Shown here: positions 44,188 to 53,011 of the stretch, in pieces
Numbering within the stretch: the first letter of the stretch is position 1
How the letters are laid out: each line of letters starts with the position of its first letter
From: an uncultured Verrucomicrobiota bacterium
GTDB lineage: Bacteria; Verrucomicrobiota; Verrucomicrobiia; Opitutales; Opitutaceae
Assembly: GCA_913058185.1 (NCBI GenBank)
Contig: CAJXQX010000006.1
Span: forward strand, 20,370 to 84,369
DNA: 64,000 nucleotides
Direction: 5' to 3'
Made by a program: the position numbers and the translations under genes
Notes under the pieces: model-generated
Told to the model about the DNA's origin: nothing
What the model saw: the letters and a program-made list of their open reading frames with translations, nothing else
The model's database searches: none

Positions 44188-44628
44188 TTGAGTAAGTTCG
44201 TGGCGATCGCCTCTTCATCCCCCCGCACCACCACTGCTGCCGTCGAGGACTACCTCGAACGGATCAGTGAATTGATCGAGACCAAGGGTTATGCCCGCGT
44301 GGTCGATATCGCGGCGGAACTAAAGATTTCCCAAGCCAGTGTCACCACCATGGTGCAACGCTTGGACGCCGAAGGCCTGGTTAATTACGAGAAATACCGT
44401 GGGATGGTTTTGACCGAAGCCGGACAGAAGGTCGCGGCGCGGATCGCTCACCGCCACGCCCTACTCACCAATTTCCTCCGCCAACTCGGTCTCGACGAGA
44501 CCGTCATTTCACGGGACGTCGAAGGCATGGAGCACCACGTCAGCACCGAAACCTTCGCTGCACTGGATCGCCTGACCGCTCACCTCGAGGCCAGCCCCGA
44601 TCTGCGGAAGTCGCTCCAAGCGGAGTAA
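44188..44628 (+). CDS. DtxR/MntR family metalloregulator
   Basis: A 146-residue protein from TTG 44188. An N-terminal winged helix (VEDYLERISELIETKGYARVVDIAAELKISQASVTTMVQRL split over 20-65) is followed by the dimerisation and metal-site domain (VLTEAGQKVAARIAHRHALLTNFL, GMEHHVSTET with the His pair). No SH3-like C-terminal domain is present, as in MntR. It probably represses manganese or iron uptake genes; none are adjacent. Palindromic sites with GTGACA lie just downstream (44669-44804). Confidence 0.9.
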   Translation: MSKFVAIASSSPRTTTAAVEDYLERISELIETKGYARVVDIAAELKISQASVTTMVQRLDAEGLVNYEKYRGMVLTEAGQKVAARIAHRHALLTNFLRQLGLDETVISRDVEGMEHHVSTETFAALDRLTAHLEASPDLRKSLQAE

Positions 44629-44668
44629 CGCGTAGCCCAAAAATCTCCGGCCAAACCTCCGATTTCAG

Positions 44669-44687
44669 TGTCACCTATCATGTGACA
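44669..44687. promoter_or_regulatory. Palindrome TGTCAC-N7-GTGACA
   Basis: Perfect 6-bp arms around a 7-base centre, in the convergent gap between the MntR-like gene and tatC. It shares its core with the larger inverted repeat to the right. Confidence 0.5.
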
Positions 44688-44731
44688 TTGATCCTCAACT
44701 TATTATATACCAGTGATATAAGATTTACTGC

Positions 44732-44804
44732 CATATCACAAGTGACAGTAAATTACTAGTATCTGATATAGATTAAGATAGGCATAACTGTCACTTGTGA
44801 TATG
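44732..44804. repeat. 18-bp perfect inverted repeat with 37-base AT-rich loop
   Basis: CATATCACAAGTGACAGT at 44732-44749 is exactly complementary to ACTGTCACTTGTGATATG at 44787-44804. The right arm with its following bases also holds its own palindrome CTGTCA-N9-TGACAG. The region is much richer in A and T than its surroundings. It could be a terminator-like structure or a set of operator sites. Confidence 0.7.
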
Positions 44805-44874
44805 ACAGAGATAACCCCCCTTAGACTAGTTTATTGAGACCGGAGACAGGTGGGGAATTGCCGACCAAAAAGAC

Positions 44875-45687
44875 CTAGATTTCTGGCTCACGTTTGCGGT
44901 TCTCGACGCGCTTGGCCGCCACGATGGATATCCCATACAGGGTATATAGCGATAGCGCCAAGATGGACTGATTAATCGGGTCTGGCGTTGGGGTAACAAC
45001 CGCGGACACCACAAAACACACGACCAAGGCATGGCGCCACCAACCGCGCAGTTGAGCCGAGGTTACTAGGCCTAAATACGCTAGTATAACGATAAGCAGG
45101 GGGAACTCAAAAGCAGCCCCCACGCCCAGCGTGAGCCAAATCACAATCCCGTAGTAGGACCCCGGGGTCCACCGGGTGATAAAGCCGAAGAGCTCGTTCA
45201 ATTCGATCGAAACCCGAATAGTCCCCGGCACCAACAGGAAGAAGCTGAAGCACACTCCGAGCATGAAAAGTATCAGCGCAGCCACGCAGCCCGGAAGCAC
45301 GAGGTTCATCTCCCGCTGGCGCAAGGCAGGAGAAATAAACTGGCCGATAAACGCCAATATAAACGGAGCCGCCATAATCAACCCGCCCACGACACACATT
45401 TGGATAACGACGGTGAAGCTCTCCATCACCGAGGTCGTGCCCAAATCCATATCCATGTCCGGATAGTCCTCCGCCACTTTGAACAGTGGCCACATGAGCA
45501 TGATGTTGAACTTCTTGAGAAATATCCCGATCCCCACCGCACATATGGTGAAAGCGATCGCCGACTTCATCAGCACCCAGCGCAACTCTTCAAGATGATC
45601 CAAAAAACCCATCGGTTTCTCGCGAAGCGAGAGCTCGTCATCGGGCTCTTCTTGGGGATCAACGGAGTCGTGGTGTGGTTCGGTCAT
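44875..45687 (-). CDS. tatC: Sec-independent protein translocase TatC
   Basis: A 270-residue membrane protein with six hydrophobic segments. After an acidic N-terminal extension come the family signature MGFLDHLEELRWVLMKSAIA, a long periplasmic loop, and FITRWTPGSYYGIVIWLTLGVG. It recognises twin-arginine signals; two proteins with such leaders are encoded in this window (22598 and 23577). No tatA or tatB is adjacent. It converges on the MntR-like gene. Confidence 0.95.
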   Translation of the reverse strand: MTEPHHDSVDPQEEPDDELSLREKPMGFLDHLEELRWVLMKSAIAFTICAVGIGIFLKKFNIMLMWPLFKVAEDYPDMDMDLGTTSVMESFTVVIQMCVVGGLIMAAPFILAFIGQFISPALRQREMNLVLPGCVAALILFMLGVCFSFFLLVPGTIRVSIELNELFGFITRWTPGSYYGIVIWLTLGVGAAFEFPLLIVILAYLGLVTSAQLRGWWRHALVVCFVVSAVVTPTPDPINQSILALSLYTLYGISIVAAKRVENRKREPEI

Positions 45688-45755
45688 CGATGGCTAAGGG
45701 GACGAAACCAAGTATCGTGCGGGGTTTTTTGTTCGAGGGAAGCGAGGAATTCACT

Positions 45756-46358
45756 TTAACCGCGCCAAGTGAAGGCATGGCAAAGCGCCACGCCTGCTGC
45801 ATCGGCCTCGTCGAAGCCGAGTTGAGCACCATGGCCCAGAAGTCCCATCACGGTGCGAGCCATCTGCTCCTTACTCGCGCGACCCGCCCCCACCACGGCC
45901 TGTTTGACCCGTAGCGGAGCATACTCGAAGATCGGTAAACCGTGAAGAGCCACGGCCGCAATGGCCGCCCCCCGGGCTGCGCCCAGAATTTGAGCCGTTT
46001 GGAAATTTTGCACGTAAATCGTCTGTTCCAATGCCACGTGTTTGAGCTCAAAGCCTTCAACCATCGAAGTCACCGCCCGGTGAATCTCGGCCAGAGCCTC
46101 CGCCATGGGCACCTTCGGTTTCACTTTCACGGTCTGGCACCGCAACATGAGCGGCTGTCGTCCGCCTTTAAATTCGATAACCGCCAACCCGGTGCCCCGC
46201 AATGAAGGGTCCACGCCCAACACGAGCCCATCGAACGGCACGCGCTGCAGACTCATAGGGTCAGGAGCAGCGGTTCGGCTGGACCCACGCGAAGTCGGAG
46301 CGACGGTCTCCCCCGCCAACTTAGCCTTCCACATGTCTCGAACAGATTTACGCGCCAT
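45756..46358 (-). CDS. ruvC: Crossover junction endodeoxyribonuclease RuvC
   Basis: A 200-residue Holliday-junction resolvase. The catalytic set is visible: Asp in LGVDPSLRGTGLAVIEF, Glu in HVALEQTIYVQNFQTA, and the late Asp pair in FDEADAAGVALCHA, with the basic RASKEQMARTVMGLLG before it. About 40 N-terminal residues (RKSVRDMWKAKLAGETV) are additional to the usual start, so translation may begin later, but no better start is obvious. RuvA and RuvB are not here. Confidence 0.92.
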   Translation of the reverse strand: MARKSVRDMWKAKLAGETVAPTSRGSSRTAAPDPMSLQRVPFDGLVLGVDPSLRGTGLAVIEFKGGRQPLMLRCQTVKVKPKVPMAEALAEIHRAVTSMVEGFELKHVALEQTIYVQNFQTAQILGAARGAAIAAVALHGLPIFEYAPLRVKQAVVGAGRASKEQMARTVMGLLGHGAQLGFDEADAAGVALCHAFTWRG

Positions 46359-46422
46359 AGATCAGAAAGTTTAACCATGATTGGATCGACATGCACACCC
46401 AGAAAACGTCTTCAATCATCGC

Positions 46423-47154
46423 TTAAAACAAGAGCTTCAACCCCGCCAACGCACTCAGCCACAGCGCCAGTGATTCAAACAACTTCTGGTCGATTTTCGT
46501 CAAAATCCTCCGACCGACAAACGCCCCTACAAACACCGCCGGCACCAAGATCAAGTTACCCGTGACACTCTGCCGATTGATCAAATCGAGGTTCATCATA
46601 AACGGCACCTTAAACGAGTTGATGATCAGGAAAAACACCGCCGCCGTGCCCATATATTGCATCTTCGGCAGACGCATCGCCAACAGGTAGATCGCCATCA
46701 GCGGTCCCGCCGCATTCGCTATCAACGTTGTGAATCCCGCCAACACCCCGATCGTCGCCGCAAACCCGAAGCTCCGCTCTTCCTCATCGGTTGTTCTGCG
46801 GCTCCGCCACAAATGCAGCACCACCATCGCCAACACGATACCGCCCACCAGCAAACTCGCCTCCCGATCGTTGATCATTCCCATGCACATCCACCCCACG
46901 ATCACGCCGCCCGCCGTCCACGGAAACAGTCGCAGCAGGTGCTTCCATTGCGTGTGTTGGCGGTAGGACCGCGCCGCCACCAAATCCGCACAAATCAGCA
47001 ACGGCAGAACAAACCCACTCGCCTCCCGCGCCGGCAGCACGTTCGCAAAAATCGCCACCGAGACCATCCCCAGCCCCCCAATCGCCGTCTTCGAGACGCC
47101 GATAAACAACGCCGCCAATACCACGATAACCCATTGCCAAGTTTCAAGAGTCAT
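46423..47154 (-). CDS. TauE/SafE family sulfite exporter-like permease
   Basis: A 243-residue membrane protein with about eight hydrophobic segments and the duplicated family pattern: GVSKTAIGGLGMVSVAIFA near the start and GFTTLIANAAGPLMAIYLLA in the second half. It is probably an anion exporter (sulfite, sulfoacetate or similar). No sulfur genes adjoin it. Confidence 0.9.
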   Translation of the reverse strand: MTLETWQWVIVVLAALFIGVSKTAIGGLGMVSVAIFANVLPAREASGFVLPLLICADLVAARSYRQHTQWKHLLRLFPWTAGGVIVGWMCMGMINDREASLLVGGIVLAMVVLHLWRSRRTTDEEERSFGFAATIGVLAGFTTLIANAAGPLMAIYLLAMRLPKMQYMGTAAVFFLIINSFKVPFMMNLDLINRQSVTGNLILVPAVFVGAFVGRRILTKIDQKLFESLALWLSALAGLKLLF

Positions 47155-47222
47155 CGAAGAGACAGAAAGAAAGAAGAAGGTAATGTCTCATGAATGGCAT
47201 GGGGAAATACTCGACACGGTTG

Positions 47223-48584
47223 CTATCCGCGTGACCAGAATTTTTCGATCTCCTCCAAGGTCCTCCCTTTTGTTTCGGGAATCACCTTGATCGCCAAATA
47301 AAGAGCAGGGATGCAGGAAAGTGAAAAGATCCAGAACGTGCCGGCGGGAGTCAGACTCTCCAGCATCCATGGCACGACTTGTCCAATCAACGCGGTACCG
47401 ACCCACAAGGTCAGGGTCGCGATAGACATGGCGGTGCCGCGCACATTGATCGGATAAATCTCGGACAGCAGCGTCCAAATAACCGGCCCGAATGAGAAGG
47501 CGAAGCTAGCAATGAAAAGCAGGATGAATCCCATCAGCCAAAAACCACTCGTCACCTTAAAATAGAAAAGCAGCCCCACCATAATCAGCGAAAACATGAT
47601 CCCAGAAACGCCCCAAATCAGCAGCGGTCGGCGACCTATTTGGTCAATTTTCCAGATCGCGATGAGGGTGAAGAGCACATTCACGATCCCAATAATGACT
47701 TGGCCGCCCAAGGCATCTGACAGGGCAAAACCGGCCTCTTCCAATATACGGGGACCGTAATAGATGATCGCATTCACTCCGCAGATTTGGGTGAGAAACG
47801 CCAGCGATGCACCGATCACGAGTGCCTTCCTAATGCCTGGTTTCAGTAATGTCTGCAGAGGTGGCGCTTCGTGCCCGACGGTCTCTTTGATCTCCCGCAA
47901 CTCCTGTTCCGCGTGCTCCGGACCATTGATGCGGGACAGTATCTTAAAAGCCTGCTCATTTTTCTGCTTCAAGGCGAGCCATCGAGGACTTTCCGGAATA
48001 AACAAAACGAGGATGAAGAAAAGCACCGCCGGGATACACTCACTGCCAAACATCGCCCGCCAAACTTCATCCTGAATGATCCACGAAAACAGCTCGGTTT
48101 CGTAGGTTCCCGCGGACAGCTCCAAGAGGGAGGCGTTGGCAAAATAGGCCAAAAGGATACCGACCGTAATCGCCAGTTGATACAAGGTCACCAGACGGCC
48201 TCGAATGTTCGGTGGTGAGATCTCAGCAATAAAGAGAGGCGAGGTCATCGACGCCACACCCACTCCAATACCGCCTATCAAACGAAAGATGATCAGGATC
48301 GAAAGCGTGGGTGCGAGCATGCAACCAATCGCCGAAATCAGGAAAAGCAGACCAGATAAAAGCAGGGCCTTTTTGCGACCAAACCAATCGTTGATCAGAC
48401 CAGTGAACATCACTCCAAAAATACAGCCCACCAAAGCAGACGAAACGAACCACCCCTCCGCCACGGCATTTAATTCGAATTTGGTTTTCACAAATCCGAT
48501 CGTGCCGGAAATAATGGCAGTATCGTATCCAAACAAAAAGCCGCCCAGGGCGGCCACGAAAGCGACGAGGATGAGGTAAAGCAT
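47223..48584 (-). CDS. Sugar-porter MFS transporter (XylE/AraE-like)
   Basis: A 453-residue, twelve-helix symporter. Family marks are GGFLFGYDTAIISG in helix 1, DWFGRKKALL in the loop 2-3, PESPRWLALK in the middle loop, IGRRPLL in loop 8-9, GPVIWTLLSEIYPINVRGTA after helix 10, and PETKGRTLEEIEKFW at the end. It probably imports a pentose or hexose with protons. It stands alone, without an adjacent catabolic gene. Confidence 0.93.
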   Translation of the reverse strand: MLYLILVAFVAALGGFLFGYDTAIISGTIGFVKTKFELNAVAEGWFVSSALVGCIFGVMFTGLINDWFGRKKALLLSGLLFLISAIGCMLAPTLSILIIFRLIGGIGVGVASMTSPLFIAEISPPNIRGRLVTLYQLAITVGILLAYFANASLLELSAGTYETELFSWIIQDEVWRAMFGSECIPAVLFFILVLFIPESPRWLALKQKNEQAFKILSRINGPEHAEQELREIKETVGHEAPPLQTLLKPGIRKALVIGASLAFLTQICGVNAIIYYGPRILEEAGFALSDALGGQVIIGIVNVLFTLIAIWKIDQIGRRPLLIWGVSGIMFSLIMVGLLFYFKVTSGFWLMGFILLFIASFAFSFGPVIWTLLSEIYPINVRGTAMSIATLTLWVGTALIGQVVPWMLESLTPAGTFWIFSLSCIPALYLAIKVIPETKGRTLEEIEKFWSRG

Positions 48585-48702
48585 AGCAGGGGTAAAAGCT
48601 GTCCAACGAGAGACTAGAGCATTGAAACCCCAATCGGTCTGAATGCATTACGGAACAGCGTGACCGAAAAGACCACCCTCCTCTGCCCCTACTCTCAATT
48701 CC

Positions 48703-49779
48703 CTAGGAAGCTTTGGCGAAGGATCCTCCACTGACGTCAAAAATCTGCCAGTCGCCCAAGTCACCTTCCGGCGGAGTCGTCCCTGTGGCGATGACCTGAC
48801 ACTCCTCCGGAATCGCCCGCCAAAACCGTTCCCGGCGAACGGGATCCAATTCCCCCAAAACGTCATCTGCCAGCAAGACGGGTAATACGTTCAGGCGACT
48901 CCGAAACCAGTCTGCTTGGGCCAACCGCAATGATAACACCAGCGCCCGTTGTTGTCCTTCGGAAGCAAAGTCCTTGGCGGCCCGATCCTGTAGGGTGAAA
49001 TCAAAATCATCCCGATGCGGACCACTACCCGTGGATTTCAGGATGCGATCACGTCCTCTGCCAGCCACGAGTTTATCCATCAGCTCCGCCGCATCAGTCG
49101 CATTAAAATTAGGTCGGTAGGCAAAACCAGTCGGTTCTGCATGATCTGCAATCCGGGCATAGCTACCGGTCAATACTTCCACCAACTTCCCCAACGCCTC
49201 ACGCCGCTTCGCAATCAAAGCCGCACCATGTTCCGCCAGCACTTGTTCAAACGCATCCAACTCGGCCTCGGCTGAATCACGTTTCAACAGCGCATTTCGC
49301 TCCGCCAGCGCCCGGTGATAGGATTGCAGGTGCACTAAGTAGCTCGGATCTGTGGCGGACAACGTCAGGTCGAGCCAACGGCGACGCCCACCCGGGGAGC
49401 TGCGCACCAATTGTTGGTCCTGCGACGAAAATACCACGGTGGGAAAACGCCCGATTAATTCGGCCAGCCGGTCCACCTTAATGCCGTCCAGCCACGCTTC
49501 TTTTTGTCCCGGCCGAAACTTCACCGTCAGTTGGGAAGTCCCCTCGATTTCATGCTCCAGGTCGCAAGCCACGGCCGCCTCTTTCTGATCGTGATTGATC
49601 AGGTGAGCGTTATCCGCCGCTCGGAATGACCGCAGGGCGGTGATAAAGCCGATCGCCTCTAGCAGGTTTGTTTTCCCCTGCCCATTCGGTCCGACCAAAA
49701 ATTGCAGTCGCCCCTCGAACTCCAATCGAGCCGCGGCGACGTTGCGAAAATTCTGGAGGCCAACGGCTCGAACCTTCAT
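48703..49779 (-). CDS. recF: DNA replication and repair protein RecF
   Basis: A 358-residue SMC-like ATPase that loads RecA at gaps. It has FLVGPNGQGKTNLLEAIGFI (Walker A, about 29-45), the signature region SPGGRRRWLDLTLS, ASEGQQRALVLSLRLAQ (ABC signature) and VLLADDVLGELD (Walker B). It is not next to dnaA, dnaN or gyrB but ends the cysteine desulfurase unit: its start overlaps that gene's stop by one base. Confidence 0.95.
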   Translation of the reverse strand: MKVRAVGLQNFRNVAAARLEFEGRLQFLVGPNGQGKTNLLEAIGFITALRSFRAADNAHLINHDQKEAAVACDLEHEIEGTSQLTVKFRPGQKEAWLDGIKVDRLAELIGRFPTVVFSSQDQQLVRSSPGGRRRWLDLTLSATDPSYLVHLQSYHRALAERNALLKRDSAEAELDAFEQVLAEHGAALIAKRREALGKLVEVLTGSYARIADHAEPTGFAYRPNFNATDAAELMDKLVAGRGRDRILKSTGSGPHRDDFDFTLQDRAAKDFASEGQQRALVLSLRLAQADWFRSRLNVLPVLLADDVLGELDPVRRERFWRAIPEECQVIATGTTPPEGDLGDWQIFDVSGGSFAKAS

Positions 49780-50933
49780 CAGATCGAGACCACGTTGTCC
49801 GCTGGTTTCACTTCGTCCGCGACCGCGACCAAGGCCTCGACCAAATCATCCCAATCCTGGGGCGTGGTTGACCAGCTCGCACTGATGCGCAAGACGCGCC
49901 GCATCTGATCGCCGGGAATTCCCATGGCTGCGAGCACATGCGAAGGTGCTTCTGATCCGCTTGAGCAAGCAGAACCCGTCGAGACTTCGAAACCGCGCTT
50001 ATCCAACCGTGCCACCCAGCGGGAATTCTCGCCGTGGGGCATGACGGCCAAAACCGTATTCCACAACCGCTCGACACCCTGGGCGACGACGCGCGCACCC
50101 GGTAACTGGCGGCCAAGATTCAACTCGAACCGGTCGCGCAGCATCACCCGGTCCGATTCCAGCATGACTTTGTTGCGTTCCGCATCGATGAGCGCCGCGA
50201 CCATACTGGCCGCTCCCGGATAATCTTCCGTGCCCCCGTGTTGTTTACCATCGGTCTGCTCCTCGCCACCCGGTCGAACCTGGAAATTCGGCTGATCGAT
50301 CGGCCGCAACAAGAAGCTGGTCCGCTTTGGTCCGCCAAATTTATGCCCGGCCGAAAACACCCAATCTGCCTCGACCAAACCTCCTCCCGCGATCTTGCCC
50401 CACCATTGAGCGGAGTCGCACACGTATTGAACCCCGGCTGACCGACAAAGCGCGGCGATCTCAGCCCAGGGCTGCAAAACGCCGGTTTCGTTATTGGCTG
50501 CCATGACCCAAACCGCTCCGAGCTTCTCGGATTTGATCTGCTGCTTCACCATGTCCGGCGTCACTTGTCCGTGCTCATTGACCGGGAGCCAAACGATGCG
50601 GTCGGCCGCAAAATACGCGCGGATCGCATTGATCACGCAAAGGTGTTCCGTGGGATTGATCGCGATCTTGGTATCGGCGGGCAACGTCTTCGCCAGATGC
50701 CGCGCGATCGCGTGGGTGGATTCGGTCGCTCCACTGGTGAACGTGATGCGATCGGCATCACAACCAATCACCGTGCCCAAATTCTCCCGGGCGTGTTGCA
50801 ACAACACCTTCACCCGCGTCCCCGCCCGGTGCGCACTGGAAGGATTCTGCCACGACTCCTCCGTCGCCCGCAACCAAGCCTCCCGCGCGGCTGGGCTCAA
50901 TGGAGTGGTGGCGTTGTAATCGAAATACGGCAC
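49779..50933 (-). CDS. Cysteine desulfurase (NifS/IscS-like)
   Basis: A 384-residue PLP enzyme that takes sulfur from cysteine for iron-sulfur clusters or tRNA thiolation. It opens with YFDYNATTPLSPAARE, and shows ITFTSGATESTHAIA, MAANNETGVLQP, the PLP-binding Lys in VFSAGHKFGGPKR and the persulfide Cys in STGSACSSGSEAPSHVL. A long active loop is typical of the IscS group. No iscU or sufU is adjacent. It is followed by recF with a one-base overlap. Confidence 0.94.
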   Translation of the reverse strand: MPYFDYNATTPLSPAAREAWLRATEESWQNPSSAHRAGTRVKVLLQHARENLGTVIGCDADRITFTSGATESTHAIARHLAKTLPADTKIAINPTEHLCVINAIRAYFAADRIVWLPVNEHGQVTPDMVKQQIKSEKLGAVWVMAANNETGVLQPWAEIAALCRSAGVQYVCDSAQWWGKIAGGGLVEADWVFSAGHKFGGPKRTSFLLRPIDQPNFQVRPGGEEQTDGKQHGGTEDYPGAASMVAALIDAERNKVMLESDRVMLRDRFELNLGRQLPGARVVAQGVERLWNTVLAVMPHGENSRWVARLDKRGFEVSTGSACSSGSEAPSHVLAAMGIPGDQMRRVLRISASWSTTPQDWDDLVEALVAVADEVKPADNVVSI

Positions 50934-51003
50934 GGCCGTTCACCGTATGTTTCGGACGAACGACTGGCAAGCAGCCACTCGGATTCGTATCCGACGAGGT
51001 TTA

Positions 51004-51108
51004 GTCACAGAGATCACAGAGGAGACACGTAGAGCACTGAGACGTTGAGGTAACGAGAGCAGAGGAGTGGCTCTGTGGCCTCGGTGTCTCCTCCGTGATC
51101 TCTGTGAC
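51004..51108. repeat. Long near-palindrome (GTCACAGAGATCAC..)
   Basis: The first 25 bases at 51004-51028 match the complement of 51084-51108 at 24 positions. The 55-base middle also has partial symmetry. It occupies the gap between the desulfurase promoter side and the antitoxin gene. Confidence 0.85.
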
Positions 51109-51129
51109 CATTCTGGCCCAGCTACAAAG

Positions 51130-51417
51130 TTACGCCACCGTGGCTAAACGATGCCGCTTCAGTGTCCCCACCAACGCCTTTGATTCACCCCCACTCAACG
51201 GTGTTCCTCGTCTCATTTTAGCCTGCAAGGTTTGAACTTTAATCCCGGATTCTCGGGCCAACGCCGAAAGATTCAGGATCGGAGAAAGCTCCGTCAATTG
51301 ATCGATCGTCAAAACTACCTCGGTTTCAAAATAGTCGAGCACGTCCTCACCTTCATCGAATCGATCAACGAGGTTATCCTGATTAGTGGGTGTGGTTTTC
51401 ATAAGGTCTTCTTTCAT
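51130..51417 (-). CDS. Antitoxin-like protein of a BrnT-type locus
   Basis: A 95-residue protein (or 90 from ATG 51402). The N-terminal NLVDRFDEGEDVLDYFE is typical of antitoxins that follow BrnT toxins. The rest, LSALARESGIKVQTLQAKMRRG, looks like a helix-turn-helix and not the BrnA ribbon-helix-helix, so the protein may be a domain-swapped antitoxin. It overlaps the end of the broken toxin gene on the same strand, the standard toxin-first order of brnTA. Confidence 0.65.
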   Translation of the reverse strand: MKEDLMKTTPTNQDNLVDRFDEGEDVLDYFETEVVLTIDQLTELSPILNLSALARESGIKVQTLQAKMRRGTPLSGGESKALVGTLKRHRLATVA

Positions 51418-51667
51418 TATCGCGAGATCGTCTGACGCTGATTAATCGAATGGTTTCACCTCGTTCGACAAAAACGGCGGTCTAGGATTTTTGCTCAGTT
51501 CTCCCAATCGCCAAATAACGAGATTCGGTCGGATTCTTGGTCGCCAACATGATCAGTTTTCGGTCCGCCCACAACTCCCTGGCAGTTTCGAAAGATATGC
51601 CGTGTTTCGATAAATTGATTTCCGCTTTGGCATCATCCCAATCAAAGAGCACCCCGAATTGATGCAT
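51383..51667 (-). pseudogene. BrnT-family toxin with in-frame TAG
   Basis: The first 61 codons (VLFDWDDAKAEINLSKHGISFETARELW) are a clear BrnT RNase-like start. TAG at 51482-51484 follows RTEQKS; the same frame then continues TAVFVERGETIRLISVRRSR..ERRPYE, which is the family's normal C-terminal half, and stops at 51383 inside the antitoxin start. TGG to TAG at one site is the simplest cause. The toxin should be inactive; the antitoxin remains open. Confidence 0.85.
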
Positions 51668-51752
51668 AATATTTTATGCATTATCAAGTAAAGAGCCGAC
51701 CTGTCCCTCTCCGGCCAGATCATGAAAACGATACTTAAAAAACTCCGTGGCT

Positions 51753-52793
51753 CTACGGGTTCGGCATCTCGTGTTGATATATCTCCCAACCTTCGATGAG
51801 AGCATGCACCACCTGACTCCCCACTTTATGAGCGGACTCCAAAGCCGGAAAATATGCCGAATAGCCTGGACCGAGTTTTTCACCGCTCAGACTGCCCGCC
51901 GCGTCGCCCCCCGGCCATTGCATGTCGAAATTGCTGGCAGTACGGAGCACCAGCATCCGCTTCACATCCACCTTACCAGCGCGATCGAGCCAGAACAGCG
52001 AACCGTAAGTTCCGGTGTCCTCCATTGCCGTGGTCACGTATTCACCCGTGCCGTCGGAGAAATACTTCACCCAGTCATTGGCCCATTGGTTGAGGTATTT
52101 GCCATGCCAATAGGTCATCGCCGCCAAATGATCACCTTTCAGCACAAACGGCGGACGCTGCGCGGTCGGCGTATCAGTATACAACTTGCGTCGCTTCTGC
52201 ATCGGCTCGGTGTCGCCCAGATCGGTATCCTTGGTGAGTTGGTAAGCCCACTCCACCAATGAAGGCACGAGCTGGTAAGCCTGACCTTCGCTCCGATCGA
52301 CGGGCTGCTGATAAGGATAGGCTTTGCGCAACGGAATGTAGCCCGTGGTCCAACCTTCTGGAACTTCGCGGAAATCAATCTCGTGGGCCAAATCTCCATC
52401 CACCAACCACTCGGCCCACGCCGCTGAACCCAACGACATGTCGTGCGGGTCCGCCCCGGCGATGCCGGCGACCAACCAATAGGCCTCAGTCAGATCGAAA
52501 CGAGGATCGAGCCCCACGGCCATGATCGTCGCCGCGCTTTTGGCGGTGCCGACGCCAGTGACGACCCCTAGGATGCTGCCATCGGGTGATCCTCGCAGAT
52601 CCCGATAACCCTGGGGAAAAGCGTAGGTTTCGGTGAGCCCCTCGCGCTCCACCCAGTGTTGAAACTCGCCGGGGCGATCCCCTGTATCTTCGCCGCGCTC
52701 AAACATGGCCACGACAACCACCTTCACCTTGATCGGTTCAGCCACCGCTGAAGCGACACCCATCCAGAGACCGAGGAGTAACAGAAAACGCAT
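51753..52793 (-). CDS. Purine nucleoside permease (NUP family), exported
   Basis: A 346-residue protein with a signal peptide (MRFLLLLGLWMGVASAVA) and the NUP family body: VKVVVVAMFERGEDTGDRPGEF, then VVTGVGTAKSAATIMAVGLD, WLVAGIAGADPHDMSLGSAAWAEW split over two stretches, and VLRTASNFDMQWPGG. Members are related to nucleoside phosphorylases, so it may bind or cleave nucleosides in the periplasm. A CNT nucleoside transporter is encoded 1.8 kb away (54577), which suggests a shared purpose. Confidence 0.88.
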   Translation of the reverse strand: MRFLLLLGLWMGVASAVAEPIKVKVVVVAMFERGEDTGDRPGEFQHWVEREGLTETYAFPQGYRDLRGSPDGSILGVVTGVGTAKSAATIMAVGLDPRFDLTEAYWLVAGIAGADPHDMSLGSAAWAEWLVDGDLAHEIDFREVPEGWTTGYIPLRKAYPYQQPVDRSEGQAYQLVPSLVEWAYQLTKDTDLGDTEPMQKRRKLYTDTPTAQRPPFVLKGDHLAAMTYWHGKYLNQWANDWVKYFSDGTGEYVTTAMEDTGTYGSLFWLDRAGKVDVKRMLVLRTASNFDMQWPGGDAAGSLSGEKLGPGYSAYFPALESAHKVGSQVVHALIEGWEIYQHEMPNP

Positions 52794-52849
52794 ACGACGA
52801 ACGAAGCAGACCTTCCGGCCCGATCCAAACCGAATGTGAATGCCAACGC

Positions 52850-52946
52850 TCTTTCTTCTTTCTCTTTATCTTTCCTCTTTATCCGTTCCTCGAGGGGCAC
52901 TTTTCCGTCCGCGAGAAAGATAAAGATAAAGAATAAAGAGAAAGAT
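52850..52946. repeat. Inverted repeat of CT/GA-rich arms
   Basis: CTCTTTCTTCTTTCTCTTTATC at the left (52850 on) is complementary to GAGAAAGATAAAGA..AAAGAGAAAGAT at the right (52912-52946), with a short GC-rich loop. It lies between divergent genes for the permease and cyclophilin. Confidence 0.8.
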
Positions 52947-53011
52947 CCGGGTTCAGCTTTGTCCCATTCCCGCTTGACCACGCCTCCCCTCGCTCGCGAT
53001 TGTGGACCATT

